The notes: generated by a model from the sequence alone, not told the origin. Counted from the stretch's first letter, positions 32,173 to 45,319 are shown. The stretch is 64,000 bases of DNA from Paraescarpia echinospica (GCA_020002185.1 CM034543.1:10933258-10997257), one strand, 5' to 3'. Program-made: numbers and translations.

Positions 32173-32205
32173 CGTGTGTGTGCATGTATATGTGTGTATT
32201 CGTGT
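31371..32205. repeat. Long (TATG)n / (TG)n compound microsatellite
   Basis: About 835 bp, with an internal duplication: the run from 31,480 to 31,720 recurs at about 31,735-31,990, including a shared GTATTTATGTAGGCATGTAT. It ends in (TG)n followed by TTTAGAAAGGAGGTATATGT, the U-unit start motif. The 289-codon minus-strand Thr/His/Tyr frame over it is an artefact. Confidence 0.97.
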
Positions 32206-33154
32206 GTATGCACATCATGCTTTAGAAAGGAGGTATATGTTTCGCTCTGACACGTATATACAAACCACTTGCTTTACAAGATCGTTAGTATGATGATGTT
32301 TAATTGTTGTTTAGGAATGTTCCTTAACATCATGATGTCCGTTCATCGTTCTAGACCTTTTATGTTGTTTCACGTTTTCTTAAGCTTCTTCATAAACGAC
32401 AAAACGACTATTTATTATTCCGAACCTATTACATGTTTCCACTGTTATTTAAGAAAATGTTCGTTAATACCAAGACATTTATCGTTCTGAACTTATTATG
32501 TTGTTTGTACTATTGTTTAAGAATATTCATAGAAATTATCTACCCTGGTACATGGCCACAAACAACAAAAATCAGCTGATAATGTAAGACAGGTGTGCCT
32601 ATGATTTTCTTTTGAAACTTGCATGATGCTGGAAATCGACATATAGTTTCTTTCGAATCCAGGACACTTCAACAAAAGAAAACGGACAATGTAGTTTAAA
32701 TCATGACGAAGAACCCCTGTCTGCAAATGTTTTGTTTCGTTTTAATGGCAAAACCTCACAATATACATTGTTAAACTTACGCCAGCGCCCGAATGTGCAC
32801 GAAAGTGTATCAACGGAAATCATAACATCAGTCATCACTTATTATGTAGGCAGATGACACGCTGGTGTAGACATTACTCTAACAATATGACGCAATTAAA
32901 AATGATGTACGTGTGTCCGTCTGTCTGTGCAGCTTTGTAGCTGGCTGTCTGTTTATTTATCTATGTCTGCTCGAACTTCAATCTTAAATGAATGTCTAAT
33001 TGAGAGTATATTAATTCAATACATTTTAATGTTCAGGTGAAGTTAATTAATTTAATTTTTAATCAGTTAGTTACAGTATATGTGTCAGACATTGCGCACC
33101 ACAAACACCCACACATACTGTACACATTAACGCGCGCGCCACACATACACGCAT

Positions 33155-33155
<1 letters not shown>

Positions 33156-33249
<94 letters not shown>
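33156..33249. repeat. (CA)n microsatellite (U3)
   Basis: About 46 CA units. The paralogous allele in copy B at 51,818-51,915 is similar in length. Confidence 0.97.
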
Positions 33250-33350
33250 ATGACTGTTGCTAGGTTACTCTGCCCTAAGAAACAGTTCCGTAACACGTCC
33301 ATAAAGAAACAAATGAAAAATAGTGATATGTTTGACAGAGAACATAATAA

Positions 33351-33602
33351 TTGCGTGTAAGAACGCAATGGTTGTCACGAGACAACAGCGTGACAAATCA
33401 CGTCATTAGTATCCTCGACAAGACAGCAGCAAGAAAAACGTCCGAGTCTTCTTTTCTTGAAACACCGACACAGGAATATGTTTCACAAATGTCCATTGAA
33501 GTATCAATTGTAGTAATTATCTTTTGGCCGCGTCCATTGATTACTTGGTTGAAAATAGAAACGTTCAGTTTAATGTCCCACACGATGTATGAATACGTAT
33601 GA
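33351..33602 (+). other. Open recurrent block VTNHVISILDKTAARKTSES (U3)
   Basis: An 83-codon open frame that includes ETPTQEYVSQMSIEVSIVVI and IFWPRPLITWLKIETFSLMS before TAA-type termination. Copy B (52,023-52,274) keeps it open with five replacements. It contains a hydrophobic stretch that could span a membrane. The family is unknown and the antisense strand is open too. Confidence 0.3.
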
Positions 33603-34429
33603 AACAAAAGGACAATCTCCAGGAGTGGTGTAAATTAGTAGTCGGCTTATTGCCAAGTAGCTTGGAAAACAAAACCACCCACATGCACACGCACGCAAAC
33701 GCGCGTAAAATCTCGCAAACGCACGCAAGCGCACGCAAACGCAAACCCACGCAAGCGCACACAAACGCACACACTCCGCCCATCATCCTGTCGCATGTGA
33801 TCAGTGACGTCTACTGGAAATTTTACTGACTTTTGTGTCAGTTGTACAGAGATCGATGTTCAAAAGGTAGGTCCGCTCATTCATGTTGACCTTCTTTCTG
33901 GGTGTCCAATAAAATGTCTTTATCATCGCAGTTCTTGTCTTCTTACAAACGTCAGCAGATCGTCACGTTTACTCTGTTATGTCATATTTAAGTTGTGTCT
34001 CTTTGTTTGTAACATGTTGCACATACAATATTGTTAAGATTTTGTGTTATTGTTGCATTTCAAATGCCACTGTTCCATATGCCTTGGCATTATTTAATGA
34101 TCAACTTTCGTGACGATAGTGTTAACGTACAAATACCGATGTTCAATTGAATAACGTCTGATGAACAAAGGTGCTCCAAATCACATTTGTGCGTGTTTCA
34201 AAATGCATGCAACCCTAATTAAGATATCGTCTAATTCACGAAAATTAACATTAATTACAAATCATGTTTGATACATAATGATATTAGTATCGCGAAGACA
34301 AGTAACACGTAGCGTTTTATTCGTTCCAGTAGACAGGTCTACAGTGTCATGACAGAAGACTGACTATATATCTGTAGAAATACACCCACAATATAAGCCT
34401 ATTACAAGTCGCAACTGACTGGCTTTGTA

Positions 34430-34530
34430 GAACAAATTAGCATAACACTTGCCACCGTTTTCAACTTGTCAGTAGAAGAGGGCGTGGTTCCCTTAGAATG
34501 GAAAGAAACGAACATTATACCGTTATTTAC
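34430..34530 (+). mobile_element. CR1-like LINE RT sliver (copy A, mostly deleted)
   Basis: Reads like LPPFSTCQ then RGRGSLRMERNE across frames. Copy B keeps the fuller version (53,140-53,535). In A the RT sequence stops at CCGTTATTTA and joins directly to ACGCTCGCACACGC, removing about 330 bp. Confidence 0.65.
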
Positions 34531-35389
34531 AAACTCACGCTCGCACACGCACACACGCACAACGCACACACGCACACACATACACACAGCCAAAGCTCTT
34601 CAACAAGAATCCTCAAAACAGGCGTTGAAATAAAACGAACAGACAAGAAAAATCATGTTTTCCTCCAATGACCTTGACAGAAATACAATGTACAACTAAA
34701 GAAGCCGATCTAGCAAATCAACAGTATGGTTGTTACTAGGTTACTCTGACGTAAGATAGAGTTGCGTAACTCGTCGATAAAGAAACAAATAAAAAACCCG
34801 TATATGTTTGACATAATTGCCGTGTAGGAACGCTCCTGTTGTTACAAGACAACAGCGTGACAAATCACGTCATTGATATCCTCGGCAAGACTGCATCAAC
34901 AAAAACGTGTGGGTCCTCTTTTAGTGAGTCACCAACACAGGAATATGTTTCACAAATGTCCATTGAAGTATTAATTGTAACAATTATCTTTTGGCCGCGT
35001 CCATTGGATACTTGGTGGAAAATAGAAACGTTCAATTTAATGTCCCACACGATATATGAATACGTATGAATCAGAGGGACAATCTTCAGGAACGTTGTCA
35101 AGCAGTAGGCGTTTTTTGCCAAGTAGCTTTTTTAAGTAGTGACGGAATCTTTACATACATGAACGATGCGTAAACTGCTGAGCACTTTGAACGCTTCGTA
35201 AAGAAAAAATAGTCACTCTTACAGCTTAATGTATATAATAACGACTCTACTCCACCAACAAACCTTATTGATCAAGCTACACGGATAGTTCAATACGATT
35301 TAGCATATCTAACTTAAGATTGTATTCAAGTGAACTGGTCTGCTCCGCATTGCTCGGAATTTTTCATATAAACACTAATTGTTATTCCT

Positions 35390-35800
35390 AAGGAGTTTTA
35401 TGTTATAATAATACTTAGAGTAGTATCCCCCAATATATATTGCACATGTTCATTCCCCTTAGAAGAGTACCTCCCACCCAATAAATATTGAACATCTTCA
35501 ATCCCATTTTTGTGGTGGCATTTACACTTCCCGACAAATTGATGTTTTTTTATGTTTACTTCTGCATATGCCAACTGTTTATGAAAGCTAAACAGTTGTG
35601 TATCGTCTATAAATTTCAGCAACGTTCTTTTTATATCGTCGTCCACAAAAATGGTGTATATTGAAACTAATACACGTCTCAATATTAATATTTCTGGTTC
35701 CTGTTTCAAAATAGATGTCCAATTTGAACTAATAAATGTTGGTTGCTGTTGTGGCCGCTGGCAAGCCAATCTCCACAGTTCTTCTCAGGCGAGTTCAATA
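35390..35800 (-). mobile_element. CR1-like LINE fragment around the RT catalytic motif (copy A)
   Basis: The minus strand reads NWTSILKQEPEIL, then DDDIKRTLLKFIDDTQLFSF, with FIDDTQLF in place of FADDTKVF, then FVGKCKCHHKNG and VQYLLGG. This matches the block at 63,552-63,776 of the longer LINE. The catalytic Ala is Ile and the frame is patchy, so it is inactive. Its paralogue is at 54,440-54,800. Confidence 0.75.
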
Positions 35801-36009
35801 GGAAACATCCCGGGGCTAAACCAAACTGTGTCCGCTGGTACTGCACGTTCGGTTCCATCATCCTTGTGATACAGGCCCTTAGGCAGACATTGTTTCTGTC
35901 TGTCTTGAATTAACAAAAATGGTACGTTTTAGCGCGCGAACGGCTTGCATAGAAGCCATTGATGTCAATCATTATCATTACTGGCCCGGTTAGTTTATTT
36001 TCAATGACA

Positions 36010-36466
36010 AGCCATTTGAGCCATTTACTTAATCAATACTTGAATACTGATCCACCCGATTTCTTGCACTACAAGTTGTGTAATGATTGTCATTACTGTG
36101 GGCCCGTAGACTTGGAACTATTAATTATTCTAATAGCCACCTAGCCTCCCTGTAAATTCCAGCAGTCTTATCAGTTGTAATTACCAGTCTGTGGTCAATC
36201 ATTTGCCAGTTTTGAAGACGGCCTTACGAGTCTCTGGCTGACGCCCTGGTGTCATATGACATATGCCATTGTCCTGCTGAAATGAGCTCAGATTTCGGTG
36301 ATTGGTGATGGAGCATGACATTTTCAGTTTGTCATGAGGACTTAATTTATGGGCATACAAATGGCCAGTATTGACCATAACAACTAGATACCTATCCAAG
36401 AAAGAGTACACACGAGAGTAACTAACATTTGTTAACAGAACTGAGAGACTTTAGTTCAGATAAACG
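36010..36466. repeat. Repeat R truncated at the duplication junction
   Basis: Matches 12,395-12,838 up to TTCAGATAAACG, then switches to TAGTAGTTCTGAACCC, the sequence at 7,350. This is the physical breakpoint of the tandem duplication, with at most CG/CGT microhomology. Confidence 0.85.
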
Positions 36467-39400
36467 TAGTAGTTCTGAACCCATTATTTTGCTCGTGCTG
36501 TTGTTTGAGAATGTTCGTAAACACGAATACGTCCTTTGTTCGTTGAGAACCTGTTATGTTGTTCGTCAAGAAACCTCACGAAGTCCGTTCGTCGTTCTGA
36601 ATATGTTTTGTAGTTTTCAGTGGTGTTAAAGAATGTTCAGAAACGTCAATATATCAGTTTACCTTAGTGCACCTATTATACTGCACAAAAACCCGTTCAT
36701 AAAGTAAGACGTGTGTTTCTATGATTTTCTTTCGCAACCTGTCACATATCAGCAAGCGACATATAGTTTCTTCGAATCCTGGATAGTTTAGCGGAAGACA
36801 ACAATGAAGTTTAAATAATGACCAAAAACGTACATCTGCTAATGTGCTGTTTCTTGTCTACGGCAAAACCTCACGCCATACATTTATTACATTATAAAAC
36901 GTTACGCCACCGGGCGAATGTACACGAAGGTGTATGAACGGAGATCATAACATAAATCATCATTATTTTATAGGCCGACGACACGCTGGTATATACATCA
37001 CTCTCACAAGCTGATGTCATGAGTCTCCATAGACATTTCCTGACGGACGGGACATCAGTATTCTAGGGGGAACAACAAATCTTCCTATATGGCACGCGAG
37101 CTCGCATGCCCAAACTCGCCTGCACGCAGGCAATCATGAACCCGTGTGCACTCGCTAACACGTGCTAACATACTCACTCACACGCACGCACGCAAACGCA
37201 CGAAAACGCGCGCAAACGCACGAAAACGCACGCAAACGCACGCACAGTCCGACAGTCATCCTGTCGCACGTGATGCGTGACGTCTCCTGGAATCTACTGA
37301 TTTGTCTCACTTGTACAGAGGTCCATGTTAACAAGATAGGTCCGTTGTTTCGTGTTGTCATTCTTTCTGGGTGTCCAACAAAATGTATGTATCATCGCAG
37401 GTCTTGTCTTCTTACAAAGGGCAGCAGATCGTCACGTTTATTATGTTATATGATATTTAAGTGATGTTTATTTGTTTGTAATATGTTGCGTATATAATAT
37501 TGTTAAGATCTTTTGTTATTGTCGCATGTTGCTCGCGTTCATTGTAGAATATAAATGCGACAGGACCAGCCGAGTGGTGTGGCAATGCATATAATATTTC
37601 GTGACGTGTGTTACTATGAACCCATCGCCATACCGAGATTACCAACGGTAGCACAATACACTGTTCACGAACATACAACAAACAAATTACGCCAAACTCC
37701 TCTCTGGGTATCTCATTACGCCACCTGCAATGCAACTTTGTAAACTGTTTATTGATGTACGGCTAACTGATTTAGGAACACTTTCAAAACCTTTATTACT
37801 AGCAGTAACCAAGATCTCATTTTAACTTTCTACGAATTACTTGTAATTAACAGTGCATCTAATTTATTTTATTGTATTTATTTATTTATATGTAATTTAA
37901 AAGTTTAATTTATTAATTTTATTGATTTAGATTTTGTATTCAATTCAATGTTTAAAAATTGTTCGTTGCTTATTACGCGTGACGTCATCATAACACGATG
38001 TCAGAGAGGTAGCGTCAGTCAACCGAAGAAGCCGTGTTGCTACAGCGGCGAAAACTGTATCTACGGCTGCTGGTGTTAAACTTGTTAATAATGAGTGCGT
38101 TGTTATTAAAATGAACATACTAAAGAACGTGTTTATGTTGATAAAGCTACAATATGATCTTACGAAAGACGGTATGTTTATGTTATTACACCGGAACAAC
38201 GATAAAACGTTGCATGACAGAGTGAGACGGCAACGACTAAAGGTTTCTTATAAGCAACGTGCAATCAGTACTATGGTGTCTATAGCAGCAACCGACGGGT
38301 AGTTTTTTTCGAATCCAGGGAACTATCAATTAAAAAATATACAATGTTGTTTAAATTATGACGGAAAAGATGTCGCTGCTACTTCATTACTTTTGCTCTT
38401 GATACATTATGCAACTTCAAGAGTTGTTTCTTTTTTATGGCACAAACTCTTACATGATACATCAGGCATCGTCATGTCAGGGCCCAAATGATGTCAGACA
38501 GGTACATCACAGCATCAGTCATCGTTTGTAGGCTGACGACACGTATGTATGTACAACACGATCACAATATGATGCACATAAATATACACAAACTTCCAGT
38601 GATAGACAGTCTCACCAGGATCTTGTGGATGGAAGCAAGTAATCTGAAGCTCCACCAAATATTCACACCTTGTTATTGGCATGAAACAACAGTAAAACAT
38701 GATTATCAACAGTTTTCCTGTTAAACAGTTACATGTGAATCAAAGAAATCGACAGCACACATTCAAAGTTCTTTAACATGTATCCTAAAACAGGCATCGA
38801 AATAACACGAACAAGTTTTCCTCCTACGACCTTCACAGAAATGCAGTGTACAACTAGAGAAGCCGATCTAGCTGATCCACAACAAGGCTGCTACTAGGTT
38901 ATTCTGACGTAAAATTCCATAAAACGTTGATAAAGAAACTTACAGCAGAGCGACATGATGAAGTGAGCAACTACAAATGAAGAAATAGTTATATGGTTGA
39001 CAAAAACATCATAGTTGCGTGTAGAAACGATTCAGACATTGTGCAGAGACACACACCCACATACGCTATACACACACGCACGCACGTACACATGCACGTA
39101 CACACGCACATACGCACACACGAACACACACAGTTAAAGCACTTCAACATGTATTCTCAAAACAGGCGTCGAAATAAAACGAACATGCAGTAACAATCAT
39201 GTTTTCCTCCAATGACCGTGACAGAAATACGGTGTACAACTAGAGAAGCCGATCTAGCAGATTTACAATGTGGTTGTTACTAGTTTACTCTGACGTAAGA
39301 TAGAGTTGTGTAACACGTTAATAAAGAAAAGAATTAAAGATACTGGTAAGTTTGACATAATTGCGTGTACGAACTAACCAGTTGTTACAAGAAAACAACG

Positions 39401-39884
39401 TGACAAATCACGTCATTAGTTTCCTCGACAAGACAGCAAGAACAAAAACGTGTGAGTCGTCTTTTCTTGAAACACCGACATGTTTCACAAATGTCCATTG
39501 AAGTATTAATTGTAACAATTATCTTTTGGCCGCGTCCATTGATTAATTGGTGGAAAATAGAAACGTTCACTTTTATGTCCCAGATGATATATGAATATGT
39601 ATGAATCATATGGAACATCTTCAGGAGTATTTTCATGCAGTAGACGGTTTATTGCCAAGTAGCTTTCTTAATCATTCCAGGAATGTTTACATACATGACC
39701 GACTCGCAAACTGCTGTACATTGTGAATGCTTCGTAGAGAAAAAAGAGTCACTCCTGCCAGCATAATTTATACAATAATGATTCTACTCCAGGTACTCCT
39801 CAAACCATATTGATCGTGCTACACGGAGTGTTTAACACACTTTATTATATATTACTGGTTGAAACGAACTTATCAGGTACAAAG
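36467..39884 (+). repeat. Mosaic unit U, copy B1 (paralogue of U1)
   Basis: Same blocks as U1 with few changes. Landmarks: TAGTAGTTCTGAACCC (36,467), ADDTLVYTS block (36,973), GTAGGT-like segment (here GATAGGT, 37,335), MRQDQPSGVAM frame (37,555), VRRQRLK block (38,220), PPTTFTEMQCTTREADLADP (38,815) and PPMTVTEIRCTTREADLADL (39,200), frameshifted VTNHVIS block (39,400). The GT of the 5' splice-like site is changed, arguing against a conserved intron. Confidence 0.8.
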
Positions 39885-40050
39885 TTTTATCATTTCTAGA
39901 ACAATGCTGTTATTATATTTTAGAACAGTTCTTTTACAATTCTTAAAATTACTACTTTAAAGTCACCAATGGTGAAATACTGTGCAAGCGCCATGAGCGC
40001 CTCTACGGCGGATACCGGCGATATACAAGTCTTCATTATTATTATTATTA
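39885..40050 (+). mobile_element. L2/CR1-like LINE 3' end (copy B remnant)
   Basis: Only the conserved 3' end remains, from TTTATCATTTCTAGAACA to (ATT)n. The upstream body present at 11,020-12,193 is deleted at AAAGTT|TTAT. Confidence 0.85.
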
Positions 40051-40526
40051 CTTAAGATTGTATTCAACTGAACTGGTCTGCTCCGCCATTTACTTAATCA
40101 ATATCTGAATCCTGATCCATCCTATTTCTTCCACTACAAGTTGTGTAATGATTATCATTAATGTGGGCCCGTAGACTTGGAAATAGTATTATTCTAATGG
40201 CCACCTGGCCTCCCTCTAAATTCCAGCAGTCTTATAAGTTGTAATTACCAGTCTTGGTCAATCATTTGTCAGTCTTGATGACGGCCATACGAGTCTCTGG
40301 CTGAGGCCCTGGTGTCATATGACATATGGCATTGTCCTGCTGAAATGAGCTCAGATTTCGGTGATTGGTGATGGAGCATGACATTTTCAGTTTGTCATGA
40401 GGACTTAATTTATGGGCATACATATGGCCAGTATTGACCATAGCAAGTAGATACCTATCCAAGAAAGAGTACACACGAGAGTAACTAACAGAACTGAGAG
40501 ACTTTAGTTAAATAAACGCATAACAG

Positions 40527-41176
40527 AGATTACTACACCTACACGAATTTTGAATGTATCTGCAATACTTAATTATAATACATTTAACAATGATAGTGAT
40601 ATCTTGAGTAGGTTACATGTTATTTTATAGCCGTACAAAATCAAGATAAAAATACACATATATGATAAGAGTGAGTTACGACATTTGTAGGCGAGCGTAT
40701 CGACGAATCATTCAACTGGAATCAGATGAGTAAATTATGTACTAACAATAATTGTTGGTGTTATGTACAAATGCAGAAAAGTAATTGACCGCCGATGTAT
40801 GTATATATTATACTCCATTGTTTATTTCCTATATTCATTGTATTGTGTGGAAATATGGAGAAATACTAATCCTACAAATTGCTACAAATTGTATTAAAAA
40901 GAGAGTAAAACCGATTGCACACACCGCATCGCCATGCAAACACAAACTCCGTTATTTTATAAAGCATGCATTTTAAACTTTACCGATTTTGTACAATTAA
41001 GAATATTACTAGTTATGCACAAAGCCCATAAAACTGAATTGCCGTCGAATATTCAAAGGTTATCCATGTTATCCACTTTGTCCATGCCACTTGAAGAGAA
41101 CGAAGAACAGTGTCCGTTTCGTGATATCATGTCGCGCATACTTTACATGGAAGAGGCCATCATTGAATATTTCTAA
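40527..41176 (+). mobile_element. Decayed LINE C-terminus (copy B)
   Basis: Paralogue of 13,605-14,256: PLFISYIHCIVWKYGEIL, then TPLFYKACILNFTDFVQLRI and HDIMSRILYMEEAIIEYF-type ending (here RDIMSRIL). The endonuclease remnant is deleted. Confidence 0.7.
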
Positions 41177-42149
41177 TGTTTGGAACACTATGACGAGAAC
41201 GCATGAATAATGATACTGTTTTCGCCGGACTAATGAATCGATAAAATAAAAAAGAGTTATATGGCTTGCTACAAGATAGCATGAATTTCAAGATTCTGAC
41301 TTGGTAATTTTATAATAAAAAGGAGGTATTTAATAGCCATATTACCCATTTCGCTGCAGCAAAGCTCACCACGTGGACAGGCATTTCTATTTCTATAGGG
41401 ATCAAGATTTAAAACCAAGAAAAGAAATACATTGCGATATGCTCTAGATGTGGCAAAGTCTCGCATCTCAAAGCGTATCACGACGATGCAACTTCAGCCA
41501 TACTAATATACTTTCATCTGTATAGCACAGCTTGCTATATCATTGATCTTAATTAAAGATTGGGAAGCCTAGGTCAAGTTAATACAATATTTTACTAATA
41601 AATATATCAAGCATGCAAATAAACGTTCTTTACACGTTTGTCTTTTCTCCAGTTTGGTGTTTGAGAATGGATGGTTATTTATAATTTTATTGACTCCCTC
41701 AAGGGGTAGCAGTACAAAAAATATAAATATTGCTGCCTTAGTGAATGTTTGTTTATGTTGGAAATAAAAAATGCGCACCCGCTGGTGATGTGCTGTGTGA
41801 AAACATGCCGGTGTGTTGTACCTAGTGCTGTAGTGTAGTGGGTAGTATATTGTTTGTGTTTCAAACTCTCGCTTTCAGTTACAGCCGCCAGCAAATATGC
41901 TACGCATCTCACTATTCCAGATCCTATTTATGTGTATATTTTGACCTGGAAGATCATACTCATTCACCATTGTGGGAAAGTGATCTAGGGGAAGGAAACC
42001 CCAAACAAAACACCGAGCACGTGGGTCTCGATAGTCGGGGCAGAGAACTTACCAAAGAAAAGTAAACACTCTATAATACACCGCATTGTAGGCTAGGCAT
42101 GGCAGTATTGCATTGGCTACAAAGTCCATATAATCACATCTGGCACAGA

Positions 42150-43390
42150 TACCGAGACTCGATTTAGTTACCATGTCCAGGTTAGCCGGCGCGTCAGTTT
42201 GCCTGGCAGTGGTGAGAAATCAGCGAAACCCGGGTGAATCGTCTCGCCTGCGGCGACCCAGATGCGACGTCCGACTGGGGAGTTTCAATGTGGGGAAGAC
42301 GTGAAAACCGCTCGAAATGGTAAATATGATGAAAAACAAGAAAATGGTGATGATGTATGTGTAATACACAAAGTGGAAAGGAGATCGAGAGAAACCAATG
42401 GCAGGAGGGTATAAGATGCTACTGGCAGGAAGAGATGGAAGGAGTAATGGTGTAGGCATCATAGCAACAGATGTGATCAGTAAAGACCTGGTGAGAATGG
42501 ACATATGATAAGGGTGGATCATTGTTGCACGTGTGATGGTACGAAATTAGCTTGTATGCAATATGTCCGTATGTAGACTTCAAACAGGAAGGGCAACATC
42601 AGATCGTAGGGTGGGAACAATGGAAGAAGAATGGAAGTAGTTTAAAGATGTTTTCATACGAAAACAGAGGGAGCTTTGTTGCAGAAAATATCTGGTAAGG
42701 GAGGAGCTTCCTCGAAAAGAGTAAAAACCAAACATCGTGGACTGGAGAAGTAGTGAAAGCGATTGGAGAAATGAGAGATGTAAGGGAGTGGGATGGGGAG
42801 AGCATGGATATAAAAAGTGGAACCGTGATGAACGACAAGAAGGGAAAGGTTGTTACATACAGGAAGGCGTGCTAATGGTATAGTAGTATACGGCATGGTG
42901 TGGTAGTATACGACATGGTACGGTAGTATACGGCATGGTTCGGTAGTATACGGCATGGTACGGTAGTATACGGCATGGTACGGTAGTATATGGCATGGTA
43001 CGATAGTATATGGCATGGTACGGTAGTATACGGCATGGTACGGTAGTATACGGCATGGTACGGTAGTATACGGCATGGTACGGTAATATACGGCATGGTA
43101 CGGTAGTATATGGCATGGTACGGTAGTATATGGCATGGTACGGTAGTATATGGCATGGTATGGTATTTCATCGCACCATTAAGCGGTTCGGAAAAAGATT
43201 ACTAGGTCAAACAAGTGCAGTAGAGAGGATGTAAGGGTGGAGGAGATTGTGGATGCTGAGGTATCAAGAGCAATGAAAAAGAAGAAGAAGAAAGGTCGGG
43301 CGACAGGTATTTATGATGTCCGCGTGGAGATACTGGTGGTGGCCGAACGCGTTGGAATTTGGTGGACAAGAAGTTTACTAAACTTTTAAC
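42150..43390 (+). mobile_element. RTE-like LINE relic (copy B)
   Basis: Paralogue of 15,190-16,168: an EN opening near 42,290, an EEEWK.FKDVF region near 42,620-42,660, and a final EEIVDAEVSRAMKKKKKK, then DVRVEILVVAERVGIWWTRS near 43,235-43,390. The 20-bp satellite at 42,880-43,165 splits it. Confidence 0.65.
42880..43165. repeat. 20-bp satellite, about 14 units (copy B)
   Basis: Unit CGGTAGTATACGGCATGGTA with C/T variants (TATA for TACG). It starts and ends in the flank seen in copy A's single unit. Three minus-strand open frames (AVYYRTMPYTTVPCRILPYH type) exist because a 20-bp unit cycles through all frames. They are artefacts. Confidence 0.97.
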
Positions 43391-44109
43391 ACCAAATATA
43401 CAGTTTTGTACACCTGAATGGGCCGATATACTTGGACGGCAGCTCATATGCTGAAATTCGCATTCCGTGTAACCTCAAGGGAAAGAAACTCTGTCGCGTG
43501 ACATCAGCTTACCCGTATGACCCAGATGTTAGTGCAACGGGAGAAGAAGAACAGGGCTGTGGAAATTTTTTCAAAAACAACTGGTTCAGCAGAATTGTGG
43601 ATATGAAAAGAATCGAGAGGCGAAGAATGAACGTACCAATCAAGCCAAACAACTTATCCAATAACACGGCATAGCATTAAGTTACAACAATCAACGTGAA
43701 AATCCATCAATCTAACCTGTTTGGACAACAGTTTATTGTGCTTGTTTGCCGATAGATATGAAATAGTTGTTTCGTCATGTATCTACTCCCTAATCCTTGC
43801 ATTGTCTTTTCACGAGTACCTGAACCCATGTCCCAAATCGGATTTGTTGGCATACATACTGGAAATCAATAAACCGTTTTACCTATGTCATTTTAAGAAC
43901 ATTCTGCCTGGTGTAATAATAGCATTGCTCTTAGACAGGGTAGCAATCAACATACAAAATAAGTAATTTTATCACATATAGTATTAATTACAATATCTAT
44001 ATTTTTTGCTTGACCGGAGTTCGGAGTTCCGTTTGCTACGTAATCTAGTTTAGGCGACCTTTATGTCTATATTGATTAGTTAGGCTGGTCTTTAGCGACC
44101 AATTACGTC

Positions 44110-44865
44110 TTAACGATTGGTCTGCTCAGTCCAATTTGTTCTAAACGTTTAGTGTGCAAGTTCTCCTCTGTCCTAAATTGTAGGGTCATGTCTGTCATCA
44201 AAAGTTGGTCACTATGGTCATATATGTCCTCAATGGTTTGTCTGTAGGGTCGTGTCTGCCCTGAAAGATTGGTTTGTAGGTTCGTGTCTCACCTCAAACA
44301 TTGGTCAGTAGAGTCGTGTCTCTCCTCAAAGGTTGATGAATACTGTCGTGTCTCTCCTCAACGGTTGGTCTGTAGGGTCGTGTCTGCACTGAAAGGTTGG
44401 TATGAAGGGTCGTATCTCTCCTCAAATGTTTATCAGTAGGGTCGTGTATATCCTCAAAGGTTGATGTGTAAGGTCGTGTCTCTCCTCAAAGGTTGGTTAG
44501 GAATGTCGTGTGTCTCCTCATAGGTTGGTGTGTAAGGTCGTGTCTCTCCTCAAGGGTTGGTCTGTATGGTCGTATCTCTCCTAAATGGTTGGTGTGTAGG
44601 GTCGTGTCTCTCCTCAAAGGCTGGTTCGTATGGTTGTGTATATCCACAAAAGTTGGTGTTTCAGGTCGCATCTCACCTCAAAGGTTTGTCTGTAGGGTTG
44701 TGTCTCTCCTCATCGGTTGGTAAGTAGGGTAATGTTTGTTTTCAAAGGTTGGTCTGTAGGGTCCAATTAATTATCAAACTTTGGTCTGTAGAGTCGTGCC
44801 TCTTTTCAAAGGTTCGCCTGTGGAATCTTGTTTCTCTTCAACGTTTGGTCTGTAAGATCGTGGCT
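44110..44865. repeat. 32-bp minisatellite (copy B, about 23 units)
   Basis: Same unit as 16,930-17,655, and most unit variants are in the same order, so the array was already large before the duplication. Copy B lacks about one unit near 44,180 and shows single-base unit differences. Confidence 0.95.
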
Positions 44866-44904
44866 GTAGTAATATATCTAACCAAGTCCAATTTCATTTG
44901 ATTC

Positions 44905-44909
44905 ATGTT

Positions 44910-44975
<66 letters not shown>

Positions 44976-45030
44976 TGTGTGTGTGTGTGTGTATGTGCGT
45001 GTGTGTGTGTGTGTGCGCGCGTGCGTGTAT
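44905..45030. repeat. (TG)n microsatellite (copy B)
   Basis: Longer than the A allele (17,702-17,762), with two TATG interruptions. Confidence 0.95.
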
Positions 45031-45319
45031 GAATGCACGTACATGGATCCGTGTGTGAGTGTGTGCATGCGTGCTTCTGCATGCATATCATTTTGATCAT
45101 TCAGATTTTCCATTTGAGCCATCGCCCCTGCCAGTGGAAATTCATTGAAACACTCAGGGGCCAAATAGTGTAATGTGCCACATAAACCAGCTGCAACGAT
45201 TGCCGCAAACCTACGTTCATATGTAATTCGCAACAAATCCATCTTCGGCAGTAGTCGTTTTTATTATCACAGACTCATTGATCATGTAGAGTGACATACA
45301 AGGTTTAGAACACGAACTT

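Larger units (their letters stand above)
32220..35300 (+). repeat. Mosaic unit U, copy U3
   Basis: Contains the start motif (32,222), GTTATGTTGTT motifs, TTTCTTTCGAATCCAGGACA (32,650), a GCAGATGACACGCTGGTGTA variant (32,847), (CA)n (33,156-33,248), the VTNHVISIL block (33,390), (CACG/AACG)n (33,680-33,780), the GTAGGT...GCAG segment (33,868-33,930), a CR1-like fragment (about 34,440-34,530), an Arg/Lys block, the PPMTLTEIQCTTKEAD block (34,660) and a second VTNHVIDIL block (34,855). Confidence 0.75.

Noticed and set aside
31344..32213. A 289-codon minus-strand frame of His/Thr/Tyr/Ile
   Set aside because: Pure translation of (TATG)n/(TG)n microsatellite.
42853..43171. Tandem-repeat protein frames in copy B (MPYTTVPCRILPYH type)
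   Set aside because: Frames of a 20-bp DNA repeat. Copy A has only one unit here, so no conserved protein exists.
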